In this document: positions 17,830 through 26,740 of the stretch, in pieces
Position numbering within the stretch: position 1 is the stretch's first letter
Layout: the number at the start of each line of letters is the position of its first letter
NCBI RefSeq assembly: GCF_030546805.1
Contig: NZ_JAUOPC010000005.1
Coordinates: 1-64,000, forward strand
DNA: 64,000 bases
Reading direction: 5' to 3'
DNA from: Cyclobacterium sp. 1_MG-2023
Lineage (GTDB): Bacteria > Bacteroidota > Bacteroidia > Cytophagales > Cyclobacteriaceae
Notes under the pieces: generated by a model
Databases searched by the model: none
What the model saw: the letters and a program-made list of their open reading frames with translations, nothing else
Told to the model about the DNA's origin: nothing
Translations under genes and position numbers: made by a program

Positions 17830-19176
17830 ATGAAAGAAAAGGAAAACAATACCAGAAGGAATTTACTCAAAGGATTGGGACTGGGCACCATGGCCGGAAT
17901 GTTGGGCATGTACCCAAAGGCCAAGGCTGCCACTGAAAAAGAAAAACCTGCCTACCTAAATGGTTTACCTCCACTAAAGATTACCAATGTAAAGGCCATT
18001 GGTCTCGCCCCCAGTGGGTCTAATTTAATTGTCATCAAAGTAGAAACCTCAGAGCCGGGTCTTTACGGCTTGGGTTGTGCCACATTTACCCAGAGGGCAT
18101 TTGCAGTGATCACTGCCATTGAGAAATACCTCAAAGAGTTTTGTGTAGGCAAGGATGTAGACAATATTGAGGACATGTGGCAGGCTGCCTTTGTTAGCTC
18201 CTACTGGCGCAATGGCCCGGTACTCAACAACGCCATCAGTGGACTTGACCAAGCTTTGTGGGACATTAAGGGCAAGCGTGCCAATATGCCTGTTTACCAA
18301 TTATTGGGAGGTAAATGCAGGTTTGCCATTCCATGTTACACCCATGCTAGCGGCAACACCCCCGAAGAAGCAGCCAACCAGGTTTCCTCTTATATGGAAG
18401 AAGGGTATCGTTATGTAAGGATTCAGCAAGGGGGCTATGGAGGTGCAGGTATATCCGGTGAACCAGATTTTAAAAAGCAAGGCTTTGCAAGAGATACCGA
18501 TCAATACATGGATCAGGGAAAATACAGAAAAGATGTTCCAAAGTTATTTGAAACCGTAAGAAGGCAATGTGGAGAGGAAGTAGAGTTGTTGCATGACATT
18601 CACGAGAGGTTAGATCCGATTGATGCCATCAATGTAGTGAAAAGTGTGGAGCCCTACCATCCGTTTTTTATTGAAGACCCTTTCTCTCCGGAGCAGATGG
18701 AATGGTTCAAACAATTGAGGAATGCCACCACTGTTCCTTTAGCCATGGGTGAACTCTTTAATAATATCAATGAATTCAAAGAGCCAATGACCAACCGATT
18801 GTTTGACTATATACGCATCCATATTTCGCAGATTGGCGGTATAACTCCTGCAATGAAAGTGGCTAGGTTGGGTGAGTTTTATGGAATCAAAACAGCTTGG
18901 CATGGACCGGGAGATGTTTCTCCGGTGGGTCATGCAGCCAATGCACATATTGATTTGGCAATCTGGAATTTTGGTATTCAGGAGGCCGCCAGAATATCTG
19001 ATTTATCTAGAGAAATATTCCCGGGATCCCCTACAATGAAAGATGGCTATATGTGGGTAAACGAAGTGCCCGGCCTAGGTGTGGACATCAATGAAAAACT
19101 TGCCGCCAAATACCCGATGCATACCAATTCAAGATGGACAGTAAGGAAATTTGATGGGACGATTATAAGGCCTTAA
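17830..19176 (+). CDS. Mannonate dehydratase (ManD)-like enolase-superfamily enzyme, Tat signal
   Basis: This 448-residue enzyme resembles ManD/RspA. Matches include the NGPVLNNAISGLDQALWDIK capping-domain block, RIQQGGYGG in the substrate loop, LLHDIHERLDP with metal Asp and catalytic His, FFIEDPFSPEQ, AMGELFNNINEF, and AWHGPGDVSPVGHAA with a further His. ManD converts D-mannonate (or D-gluconate in low-activity members) to 2-keto-3-deoxygluconate. A TRRNLLKGLGLG twin-arginine motif at the start predicts export, as for its two neighbours of the same superfamily. It is probably co-transcribed with the DgoD-like gene (53-bp gap). Exact substrate is inferred from family resemblance. Confidence 0.85.
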   Translation: MKEKENNTRRNLLKGLGLGTMAGMLGMYPKAKAATEKEKPAYLNGLPPLKITNVKAIGLAPSGSNLIVIKVETSEPGLYGLGCATFTQRAFAVITAIEKYLKEFCVGKDVDNIEDMWQAAFVSSYWRNGPVLNNAISGLDQALWDIKGKRANMPVYQLLGGKCRFAIPCYTHASGNTPEEAANQVSSYMEEGYRYVRIQQGGYGGAGISGEPDFKKQGFARDTDQYMDQGKYRKDVPKLFETVRRQCGEEVELLHDIHERLDPIDAINVVKSVEPYHPFFIEDPFSPEQMEWFKQLRNATTVPLAMGELFNNINEFKEPMTNRLFDYIRIHISQIGGITPAMKVARLGEFYGIKTAWHGPGDVSPVGHAANAHIDLAIWNFGIQEAARISDLSREIFPGSPTMKDGYMWVNEVPGLGVDINEKLAAKYPMHTNSRWTVRKFDGTIIRP

Positions 19177-19188
19177 GAAAGAGAAGGT

Positions 19189-19320
19189 ATGTGGTGATCT
19201 GTGATTGGGTGATAAAGTGATCGGTGATAGGGTAACGAGAATAAATCTCACTAGATCACCACATCACTACATCACCACATCACTCGATCACCACATCACT
19301 ACATCACTCGATCACCCCTT
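19189..19320. repeat. ATCAC-type tandem repeats 5' of the four-helix-bundle gene
   Basis: Short imperfect GTGAT units (19191-19230) face ATCAC units (19254-19315). Within the latter, a block of about 24 bp (CATCACTCGATCACCACATC) is repeated in tandem. ATGTGGTGATCT at 19189-19200 and AGATCACCACAT at 19253-19264 are a perfect 12-bp inverted repeat. Together with the repeat at 19815-19876 this brackets the small gene between them. Units are too short and irregular for CRISPR. Confidence 0.8.
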
Positions 19321-19338
19321 AACCAAATCCAAATTACC

Positions 19339-19704
19339 ATGAAACAGGAAGAGTTCAATGAAATATTCAGGGACCGAACTAAAATCCTAGCTTTACAGGT
19401 AATAACTTTATTGAGTGAACTTAAGTACAGCGATGCCTTAGGCGTAATAAGAAAGCAATTGATTAGATCAGTAACCTCCACTGCCGCCAACTTTAGAGCT
19501 GTCTGCAGGGCAAGGTCTGAGAGAGAACGCTTCGCCAAACTTTGCATAGTGGTTGAAGAAGCCGATGAAACCTTATTCTGGATAGAGATGATCACAGAAG
19601 CAGGATTTATTTCCAAAGAAAAAATGACAAAAAGCTATAAAGAAGCCGAAGAAATCCTCAAAGTGATGGCCTCCTACAGAAAAAAGTTAACGATAAAAAA
19701 GTAA
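19339..19704 (+). CDS. Four-helix-bundle protein (S23/IVS family)
   Basis: A small 121-residue all-helical protein of the family first named for ORFs in 23S rRNA intervening sequences. Matches are FRDRTKILALQVI at the start, RKQLIRSVTSTAANFRAVCRARS in helix 2, FAKLCIVVEEADETLFWIEM in helix 3 and the closing EEILKVMASYRKKL. The fold is shared with Avd proteins of diversity-generating retroelements. The biological role of stand-alone copies is unknown. It is bracketed by ATCAC repeats, which often accompany this family in Bacteroidota (from general recall), suggesting a mobile or phase-variable cassette. It is unrelated in position to the RT at 3-5 kb. Confidence 0.85.
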   Translation: MKQEEFNEIFRDRTKILALQVITLLSELKYSDALGVIRKQLIRSVTSTAANFRAVCRARSERERFAKLCIVVEEADETLFWIEMITEAGFISKEKMTKSYKEAEEILKVMASYRKKLTIKK

Positions 19705-19814
19705 AAGCCTTAGCGGAAAATCAATGATCTGTTGAAGGAGTGATCAGTAAGCGGGAAGAGCTATGTTCTGGTTATCTGGTGAGTGAGGAGACCTGTGATC
19801 AATCAAAATTAAAG

Positions 19815-19876
19815 CATCACCCTATCACACCATCACCTCATCACCAAATCACCTCATCACCAAATCACCCCATCCC
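19815..19876. repeat. ATCACC tandem repeats 3' of the four-helix-bundle gene
   Basis: Imperfect tandem ATCACC(T/A) units fill the gap up to the sulfatase stop codon, where the same composition reaches the gene end. They mirror the repeats on the 5' side of the four-helix-bundle gene. Confidence 0.75.
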
Positions 19877-21382
19877 TCACCTAAAATACTCCCTATCTAC
19901 CATTACCTCTCCCAATAAAGGGTCGTTTATTTCCTTCATTTTATCCAATATTTTTTGATGTAAAACAGCAACTATCTCTTTCACCTCTTCTCTATTATCA
20001 TGGATAAGATTGATGTTTTCTTCAGGATCTAGGGCAATGTGATACAATTCATCCCGGCTAGGATCCATAAAATCCCTCACCAATTTCCACTCAGGTGTCC
20101 GATAACTTCTCAAGAATGAAGTGGCATAATTTACCATACTGTACTCAGAATAAAAATCATTGTCCCAATCTGCAACTTCTTCCCCTTTAATTAAAGGGAT
20201 CAAACTTCTCCCTCTAAGTTTATGCTCAGCATCGGAAGGGAGCCCTACTCCGGCCATTTCAAGAAGAGTGGGGTAAACATCAAGTACAGAAATAGTTTGG
20301 TCTATCTTTCTACCTGCCTGAGTTACTCCTTTCCAGTAAACAATGGCAGGTATTTTTAAAGAGTTATCAAATAAATTGGGTCGATAGCCTTCGTTAATGT
20401 TCTCGGTTTTCTTAGGGATGGTTTTGGTAATCCATTTTCCATTCCCTTTATGTTTTATGCCATTGTGCCCCATATTGTAACCATGGTCCGACATAAAAAT
20501 AACAATGGTGTTGTCCATGATCCCTTTTTCCTCCAAAGCGGTGATCAACCTTCCCACATTTCTATCCACCCCTGCAGTACTGGCTAGGTATTCCTTCATT
20601 TGCTTTTTGACTTTTTCAATGTCTAAGTCAGGATAGTTTGGATTAGGAAGAACAGGATCTAAATTTTCAAAAGGTGCCCAATCTTCATCCGCTACAGGCA
20701 ACCATTGCGAATGCGGTGCTCTTGTATTGAAACACAAAAGAAAAGGAGACCTTCTTTCTTCATTTATAAATGAAATGGCTTGGTCCGTCAATATATCAGT
20801 GGTCAACCCCTGAACGGTCTGCAATTTACCCTCAATCTCAAGTTCAGGATCTACAGGACTGGCACCACCACCCGTTAGTCCCATAAAGAAATCAAAACCA
20901 TGATTTTTCGGATGGTATTTCTTCCCTTCATCCGAAGCCCAATCTCCAAGATGCCATTTCCCTACCAAACCGGTATAATACCCGGATTTTTGCAACATTT
21001 CAGCAAAAGTGATAGAACTTGGATCAAGGCCTGCATTTACATTGGGGTCATATTTTAGTTTACTATGCGTTGGGCTTACAATAAAATCCAAAATATTGTA
21101 TTCACTTGCATACCGCCCGGTCATAATGCTTGTCCTAGATGGGCTGCATACAGGAGTAGTGGTAAAGGCATTTTGAAAAGTAACCCCTTTATCGGCCAAC
21201 TTGTCTATATTTGGTGTATAAGCATTGGGATCCCCCGAAGCACCAAAGGCCCAAGGTGCTTGATCATCCGTTAGGATAAACAAAATATTAGGTCTATCTT
21301 CACTTTGAAAGGAGTAAACCTTTTGAACAACAAGTAATAAGCAAAAAGCTGCAATAAAAAACTTGATCTTTTTATTATTCAT
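19877..21382 (-). CDS. Type I sulfatase, exported
   Basis: The 501-residue enzyme of the alkaline-phosphatase/sulfatase superfamily has a signal peptide (residues 1 to about 26). The metal-binding Asp pair is in LTDDQAPW (39-40), and the C79-S-P-S-R motif is where Cys is converted to formylglycine. Further matches are TGLVGKWHLGD, a second metal site in FMSDHGYNMG, and HKGNGKW. It hydrolyses sulfate esters, probably on algal or other marine glycans, in the periplasm. A formylglycine-generating enzyme is needed but none is seen in this window. It runs opposite to the sus-like genes but fits the same catabolic theme. Confidence 0.94.
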   Translation of the reverse strand: MNNKKIKFFIAAFCLLLVVQKVYSFQSEDRPNILFILTDDQAPWAFGASGDPNAYTPNIDKLADKGVTFQNAFTTTPVCSPSRTSIMTGRYASEYNILDFIVSPTHSKLKYDPNVNAGLDPSSITFAEMLQKSGYYTGLVGKWHLGDWASDEGKKYHPKNHGFDFFMGLTGGGASPVDPELEIEGKLQTVQGLTTDILTDQAISFINEERRSPFLLCFNTRAPHSQWLPVADEDWAPFENLDPVLPNPNYPDLDIEKVKKQMKEYLASTAGVDRNVGRLITALEEKGIMDNTIVIFMSDHGYNMGHNGIKHKGNGKWITKTIPKKTENINEGYRPNLFDNSLKIPAIVYWKGVTQAGRKIDQTISVLDVYPTLLEMAGVGLPSDAEHKLRGRSLIPLIKGEEVADWDNDFYSEYSMVNYATSFLRSYRTPEWKLVRDFMDPSRDELYHIALDPEENINLIHDNREEVKEIVAVLHQKILDKMKEINDPLLGEVMVDREYFR

Positions 21383-21456
21383 TTTATAAAGGTATTTATT
21401 TTGGGTAGTTTCTTTGGTTCTATACCAATCATGCCAATAATCCTCATCTAGCCATC

Positions 21457-21487
21457 TTGGCTATTAAGCCACCAATTTATAGCTTTG
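21457..21487 (+). promoter_or_regulatory. Bacteroidota-type promoter of truA
   Basis: TTGG (21457-21460) and TAGCTTTG (21480-21487) are separated by 19 bp, close to the TTTG/TAnnTTTG consensus. The expected start of transcription falls at or next to the truA ATG (21492), so the mRNA may be leaderless. Confidence 0.45.
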
Positions 21488-21491
21488 CAAC

Positions 21492-22286
21492 ATGCAGACC
21501 AAACCTTTTAAATACTTATTTAGGATTCAATATTTAGGCCTTCGCTATCATGGATGGCAGGTCCAAAAAGGAGTTAAGACCATTCAGGGCACCTTGGAGA
21601 AAACTTTCCGTTATGTACTGCAACATGAAAATTTTAAAATCCTAGGATCAAGCCGTACAGACACAGGGGTTTCTTGTTTATATGGAGCTTTTGAATTGTT
21701 TTTGCCGAATAAGGTGGAACCAAACAGCTTGGTAGACCCGTTAAACGATTTCTTACCGGCAGACATAAGGATTATAGAAGGATTCCAAAGCAGTTATGAC
21801 TTCAATGTAATTCAAGATGTGACCAACAAAAGTTATGGTTACTATTTCTCTTTTGGTAAAAAGCCACACCCTATGTTTGCCGGATCGGTGGCGTATGCCG
21901 GCAAATCATTGGATTTGGACATTATGAATGAAGGAGCAGCACTGTTTAAGGGGACACATGATTTCAGAAGATTTTGCAGCCAAGGAAAAAACACCAATGA
22001 TTTCATAAGAAACATTACCTATTCTCAAATCGATGAACCTCCGAAGCATTTTGCCTTTTTACCGGAAAACAATGTAATGGTTTACAGAGTCATTGGCAAT
22101 GGCTTCCTCATGCACCAAGTAAGAAGGATGGCTGCTTCCTTAATATCATTAGGAAAAGGGGAACTGAAACTGAACAATATTGAAGAGGCGCTTATTAGTT
22201 CGGAAAAAACTCCTTTAAGCGCCAAAGCTCCTGCAAACGGCTTAATTTTAGAAAAAGTGTCTTTTGTTGGTTACAAATTTGAATAA
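21492..22286 (+). CDS. truA: tRNA pseudouridine synthase A (TruA family)
   Basis: The 264-residue protein matches TruA, which makes pseudouridine at positions 38-40 of tRNA anticodon arms. The catalytic Asp is D57 in SSRTDTGVS (family form GRTDAGVH). Other matches are RYHGWQ, QGTLEKTF, GTHDFRRFC and GNGFLMHQVRRM near the C-terminus. The Ser-Ser before the RTD and the missing His after GV depart from the common motif, and could mean a TruA paralogue. A single gene divergent from the sulfatase. Confidence 0.88.
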   Translation: MQTKPFKYLFRIQYLGLRYHGWQVQKGVKTIQGTLEKTFRYVLQHENFKILGSSRTDTGVSCLYGAFELFLPNKVEPNSLVDPLNDFLPADIRIIEGFQSSYDFNVIQDVTNKSYGYYFSFGKKPHPMFAGSVAYAGKSLDLDIMNEGAALFKGTHDFRRFCSQGKNTNDFIRNITYSQIDEPPKHFAFLPENNVMVYRVIGNGFLMHQVRRMAASLISLGKGELKLNNIEEALISSEKTPLSAKAPANGLILEKVSFVGYKFE

Positions 22287-22416
22287 ATCGCAAAGAAAAG
22301 ATTAGATAAACCAAGGCATAAATAGTTGGTCTTACATAATGGCCCCTTTAAGGGAATCATAAAAAGGCATGACTATTAATTCCAGTAAATTTCTCGGATT
22401 TCTTTCAAAGGTTTTT

Positions 22417-22445
22417 TTGTTTTTAGGATTTCAGATTACCTTCGT
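22417..22445 (+). promoter_or_regulatory. Promoter of the DUF4494 gene
   Basis: TTTG (22417-22420), a 17-bp spacer and TACCTTCG (22438-22445, one mismatch to TAnnTTTG) lie about 30 bp before the start codon. Confidence 0.4.
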
Positions 22446-22473
22446 AACTTCATCGTAAAGAAGAAATACAGAT

Positions 22474-22995
22474 ATGAGAACATGGTTTTTGTGTAAGGTA
22501 AAGTATGCCAAAGAAAATGAAGAGGGACTTCTCAAAAATGTCTCAGAACAATATTTGGTGGATGCAGTTTCATTTACAGAAGCTGAAGCAAGGATATACG
22601 ACATGCTCGGCAGTGTCATCAGAGGGGATTTCCAGGTAACCAGTATCAGCAAAAGCAATATTGTTGATGTATTTTTCTTTGATGATGTGGACGTTTGGCA
22701 CAAATGTAAGATCACTTATATAGTAGCTGATGCTGACAGTGGTAAGGAGAAAAAGGTGACCCAGTACATGTTGGTCACTGCACATAATGTCAAAGAGGCC
22801 TACGATCGTATTTATGAAAGTCTGAACAATATGCTCGTAAGTTTCAATGTCCCTGATATTTCAGAAAGTCCAATTGTAGAGATTTTCCCTTACGAAAAAG
22901 ATGACGAGGAACTGAACCCTGCAATCCCGGATAATTTAAAGCCACTTTCGGAAGTGGACGAAAGCAGTGAGAAAGTGGAAGAAAATCAATCTTAG
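22474..22995 (+). CDS. DUF4494 family protein
   Basis: This cytosolic 173-residue protein matches the conserved Bacteroidota family DUF4494: MRTWFLCKVKYAKENEEG at the start, EQYLVDAVSFTEAEARI, VWHKCKITYI in the middle, and an acidic low-complexity tail from about residue 145. No catalytic motif is seen and no function is established. It is monocistronic, with a promoter-like element before it and two hairpins after it. Confidence 0.85.
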   Translation: MRTWFLCKVKYAKENEEGLLKNVSEQYLVDAVSFTEAEARIYDMLGSVIRGDFQVTSISKSNIVDVFFFDDVDVWHKCKITYIVADADSGKEKKVTQYMLVTAHNVKEAYDRIYESLNNMLVSFNVPDISESPIVEIFPYEKDDEELNPAIPDNLKPLSEVDESSEKVEENQS

Positions 22996-23026
22996 TAAAA
23001 AATATTAAGCCTAAATTTCAAGACTT

Positions 23027-23060
23027 AATGCACTACTATGGGTAAATTTAGTAGTGCATT
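23027..23060. terminator. Perfect 12-bp stem after DUF4494 gene
   Basis: AATGCACTACTA pairs perfectly with TAGTAGTGCATT around a ten-base loop, about 30 bp after the stop codon. The T-tract is weak, but the stem is strong. Confidence 0.6.
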
Positions 23061-23073
23061 TCTAAAAACACGA

Positions 23074-23107
23074 ACCGAGGTAGCTTAAGGCTAACCTCGG
23101 TTTTTTT
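23074..23107 (+). terminator. Intrinsic terminator
   Basis: ACCGAGGT-AGC pairs with GCTAACCTCGGT (one bulged A) and is followed by seven T. This is the classic form and the second stem in a row after the DUF4494 gene. Confidence 0.8.
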
Positions 23108-23405
23108 ATTCCCCGGCCCTACACCGCCTATCCTTGCTAAACAATATCAGAAATTGGGTTTGATAGCTCAAATTCATTCATTGGATTCCATTATTGGACA
23201 TCCCGGCATTGTTAATAATGGCTAAAGCCTGCCTAAACAACTGTTTTAATGAACTTATTGATCTGTCTCATAATATTTATCGTAAATATTAAACGACTTC
23301 GGTAAGATCATTCAAAATGTTTTATCCCAATACGAAATACATTTTGCTTTATATATTTAGAAGTTATTACTAACTTGCCAGTAGCATATTGAAAATTCAG
23401 ATTGT

Positions 23406-24101
23406 ATGAAAGGTTTTGTGTCATTTTTAATTTGCATCTTTTTATTGTCTATAAACCCAATTTTAGCCCAAGACAACCGAACAGACAGAATAGGTATTGG
23501 AGTTGGACCATCTTTTATGTATGGAGACAATACAGGTGTTCACAGTAAGTTTAAATTTAAGGTATTACCTGCGCTATCACTAGATTACCAAAAAAAAATT
23601 AACCCTTTTTTTGATGTCAAAGGCACCATAGGTTGGCAATTGGTAGGCAGTGGGGATCACTATACCCAAGAATTGAAAGAATCGATTTCAATTGCCAATC
23701 AGCCTTATGGCTTTTCAGGCAGTGTGTTTTTTGGAGATATAATGCCTATATATCATTTTAACCCAAATTTAAGTGGTTACATCCCTTCTTTAATTAAAGT
23801 GTATAGTGGCTTGGGCTTAGGATACTTTTACTCCAGTCGGACAGATGAAAAACTCCTTTTGGATGAATCAATGGGAAGTATTGAGAGTTACAAAGCTTCT
23901 GATTCAGGGATTTACATTCCATTTAGGGTAGGCGCTTTTAAAAACCTTCAATCTGATGCCGATATAGGCTTAGAAGCCACCTTAATTTACAGCCCTTTTA
24001 GTGAACTTGAAGGCAATGACCTCCAGCAAAAACGAATTAGACCTGATATGCTGATGCAATTCCAGTTTTATTACAGAATACATATTGGGCAAAGGTATTA
24101 A
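23406..24101 (+). CDS. Predicted outer-membrane beta-barrel protein
   Basis: The 231-residue product has a signal peptide ending at ILAQ (residue 22). Alternating hydrophobic and polar beta strands follow, with the sequence GIGVGPSFMYGDN at the start of the mature part and aromatic-rich strands such as YYRIHIGQRY at the end. This is the layout of small outer-membrane barrels (OmpW/PorT-like). No specific family is recognised and no ligand can be named. It has no co-directional partner nearby; the gap before it (about 300 bp) holds nothing evident beyond AT-rich sequence. Confidence 0.6.
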   Translation: MKGFVSFLICIFLLSINPILAQDNRTDRIGIGVGPSFMYGDNTGVHSKFKFKVLPALSLDYQKKINPFFDVKGTIGWQLVGSGDHYTQELKESISIANQPYGFSGSVFFGDIMPIYHFNPNLSGYIPSLIKVYSGLGLGYFYSSRTDEKLLLDESMGSIESYKASDSGIYIPFRVGAFKNLQSDADIGLEATLIYSPFSELEGNDLQQKRIRPDMLMQFQFYYRIHIGQRY

Positions 24102-24360
24102 TTCTAGTTGTTTCTGACATCGATACTGTTTTATACCCTCCTCCTAGCAAGCACCAACTATAATACAGGAGGAGTACTCGGTAGAATTCATCTTTAAATC
24201 ATGAATTTCAGATATTTCCTACCCTATTGGTATATCTTGTATATGTTGAATAAATCAAATATGCTTTTTAAGACCATACTTGCTAAACTTAAAATCAAAT
24301 AAATTTTTTAAAAAGCCCATATCTTTCTAGATTTAAAAAATCTTCACACCCCTATAACCT

Positions 24361-25704
24361 ATGAAAATTAATAGTTATGTTTTGTTTCTCTCTCTAGTAG
24401 CAGCCTTGGGAGGGTTTTTATTTGGTTTTGATACTGCTGTAATTTCCGGTGCAGAAAGACAGATTCAAGAGTTATGGTCATTGAGTGACTGGAGTCATGG
24501 ACTGGCCATTGCTATTGCACTTTATGGCACTGTAATAGGTGCTTTGTTTGGAGGGATACCCGCCGACAAGTATGGTAGAAAAACATCCCTGATCTGGATT
24601 GGAATACTCTTTTTCGTTTCTGCAGTAGGTTCAGCCATAGCTCCGGAAATCTATTCATTTATGTTATTCAGATTTATTGGGGGATTAGGAGTTGGAGCCT
24701 CATCAGTAGTGGCCCCCATGTACATCAGCGAAATATCTCCTGCTAAAAACAGGGGGCAATTGGTGGCTTTGTACCAGTTTAATCTTGTTTTTGGGATATT
24801 GATGGCCTATTTATCTAATTACCTAATCGATTTGAATATCCAGACCAATAGTTGGCGATGGATGTTGGGCATGGAAGCTATCCCTGCATTGATCTATACC
24901 CTATTGGTGTTTAGAGTTCCTTTGAGTCCAAGGTGGTTAATAGCTAAAAAAGATGATTTCGAGAATGCTGAAAGGATTTTAAAGCGTACAGATCCTGAAG
25001 GTGTTGAAGAGGCAGTACGACTCGCAATAGAAGAGAAAAAACTTAACAGAGCCCAAGTAGGGTTTATGGCGCTGTTTAATAGAAAGTACATTAAAATCAC
25101 CATGCTGGCAATTCTCATTGCCTTATTTAATCAATTGTCCGGCATCAATGCCATCATCTATTTTGCCCCAAGAATTTTTGACATGGCAGGAATCAGTGCA
25201 GAAAGCGCATTATTGTCCACTGTAGGTATTGGTGTAACTAACATTATCGCTACCATGTTGGGGCTTTTCTTAATTGATAGAATTGGAAGAAAAAAATTAA
25301 TGTATATCGGCTCCTGCGGCTATATCATATCCTTACTCCTAATTGCTTACTCATTTTCGGGGGCTCAAATAAACAATACTTTCTTACCCATTTTTGTGTT
25401 CATGTTTATCGCATCCCATGCCGTAGGCCAAGGGGCAGTTATTTGGGTATTTATTTCGGAAATATTCCCAAATGAACTTCGGGCACACGGACAGTCTATG
25501 GGATGTTTTACTCATTGGATACTTGCAGCCGTCATCGCCAATGTTTTCCCACTAATGGCAAATCAATTTGGACCTGTAGTGATTTTTGGCTTCTTTGCCT
25601 TTATGATGGTACTCCAACTAATCTGGGTATTTACAAAAATGCCGGAAACAAAAGGCCGTTCATTGGAAGAGATTCAACAAGAATTTATAAAAGACAATGG
25701 TTAA
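24361..25704 (+). CDS. Sugar porter, MFS transporter
   Basis: A 447-residue 12-helix transporter of the sugar porter family. Signatures are GGFLFGFDTAVISGA at the start, GIPADKYGRKTSL between helices 2 and 3, PLSPRWLIAK before the central loop, QLSGINAIIYFAP in helix 7, DRIGRKKLMY, and PETKGRSLEEIQ at the end. It imports a monosaccharide, probably by proton symport. The fructokinase gene starts inside its last codons (8-bp overlap), so fructose or a related ketose is the likely substrate (inference from neighbour). Confidence 0.93.
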   Translation: MKINSYVLFLSLVAALGGFLFGFDTAVISGAERQIQELWSLSDWSHGLAIAIALYGTVIGALFGGIPADKYGRKTSLIWIGILFFVSAVGSAIAPEIYSFMLFRFIGGLGVGASSVVAPMYISEISPAKNRGQLVALYQFNLVFGILMAYLSNYLIDLNIQTNSWRWMLGMEAIPALIYTLLVFRVPLSPRWLIAKKDDFENAERILKRTDPEGVEEAVRLAIEEKKLNRAQVGFMALFNRKYIKITMLAILIALFNQLSGINAIIYFAPRIFDMAGISAESALLSTVGIGVTNIIATMLGLFLIDRIGRKKLMYIGSCGYIISLLLIAYSFSGAQINNTFLPIFVFMFIASHAVGQGAVIWVFISEIFPNELRAHGQSMGCFTHWILAAVIANVFPLMANQFGPVVIFGFFAFMMVLQLIWVFTKMPETKGRSLEEIQQEFIKDNG

Positions 25705-26581
25705 AAAGATAATCTGCTTTGGCGAAATGTTGTGGGATGTCTTTCCCAAGGAAAGCATTGCAGGAGGGGCACCCATGAATGTGGCCCTTCACTTACAACA
25801 CTTGGGATTGGATGTAAAAATGATTTCCAAGGTAGGAGATGATAAACTCGGAAGGAAATTACTAAGCTTTACGGAAAAATACGGATTGTCACAAGATCTG
25901 ATTCAAGTGGATAAGGAATTCCCTACAGGAAGTGTACTTGTCAATGATGACGACAAGGAAAACATTAAATATGAGATTGTTAAACCTGTAGCCTGGGACC
26001 ATATTCAATGGGATCAGCAAATAGACAGGGAAAGTAGAATTGCTGATGCTGTCATTTTCGGCTCTCTCGCTGCTAGAGAAGAAGAAAGCCGAGAAACGCT
26101 TTTTAAAATTCTGGATACACCGGCATTGAAAATTCTGGACATCAACCTTCGCCCCCCCTATTATACAGCTGATCTACTCGACAAGCTTTTAACCAAAGCT
26201 GATATTCTTAAAATCAATGAGGATGAACTAACCCTCTTGGCCAATTTTTATGACTTGCCCAATCAAATGGACGCTGCTTTGGAAAAGTTAAGTGAGCTGT
26301 TTTCATTTGAGTTGGTATGCATAACCCTAGGAAGTAAAGGAGCAGCCATTTATCAGGATGGGGAAATTATCAATCACCCGGGATATCCTGTAGAAGTAAA
26401 AGACACCGTAGGTTCGGGAGATGCTTTTCTTGCAGGGTTTATTTACAAATACCTTAGCAAAGAATCTCCTGAAAAAACCCTAGATTTTGCTTGTGCTTTA
26501 GGGGCTTTGGTGGCCACTTTTAATGGAGGGACCCCACAGTATCAGGAAGAAGACATCCGCTCAATCATGGTGGACATGTAA
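25697..26581 (+). CDS. PfkB-family carbohydrate kinase, probable fructokinase
   Basis: This 294-residue kinase has the PfkB N-terminal signature GEMLWDVFP...GGAPMNVALHLQ and the C-terminal signature DTVGSGDAFLAGF (236-248) with catalytic D242. FGEMLWD and the small size match bacterial fructokinases, which make fructose-6-phosphate with ATP. Its ATG lies in the 3' end of the sugar porter gene, giving translational coupling of uptake and phosphorylation. A very strong hairpin follows the stop codon. Confidence 0.88.
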   Translation: MVKKIICFGEMLWDVFPKESIAGGAPMNVALHLQHLGLDVKMISKVGDDKLGRKLLSFTEKYGLSQDLIQVDKEFPTGSVLVNDDDKENIKYEIVKPVAWDHIQWDQQIDRESRIADAVIFGSLAAREEESRETLFKILDTPALKILDINLRPPYYTADLLDKLLTKADILKINEDELTLLANFYDLPNQMDAALEKLSELFSFELVCITLGSKGAAIYQDGEIINHPGYPVEVKDTVGSGDAFLAGFIYKYLSKESPEKTLDFACALGALVATFNGGTPQYQEEDIRSIMVDM

Positions 26582-26585
26582 AAGC

Positions 26586-26618
26586 ACAGCATCACGTAAT
26601 AATTACGTGATGCTGTGA
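26586..26618. terminator. 16-bp perfect palindromic stem after fructokinase
   Basis: CACAGCATCACGTAAT (26586-26601) and its exact complement at 26603-26618 are separated by a single base, followed by CCTTTTCT. In RNA the loop would open to a few bases. A likely terminator, usable from both strands. Confidence 0.75.
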
Positions 26619-26740
26619 CCTTTTCTGCCAAAACGCATTTCGGCAATATTGGAAATACATTCTTTCTTAGGGGCATTCAGGCTTGTAGCAAGTGATTTCA
26701 TCAGCTGAAACAATCCCGCTTACCTCATCCGAGTATTGCT

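Noticed and set aside
19189-19320. Tandem ATCAC repeats resembling a CRISPR array
   Set aside because: Units are short, irregular and without unique spacers; no cas genes are present.
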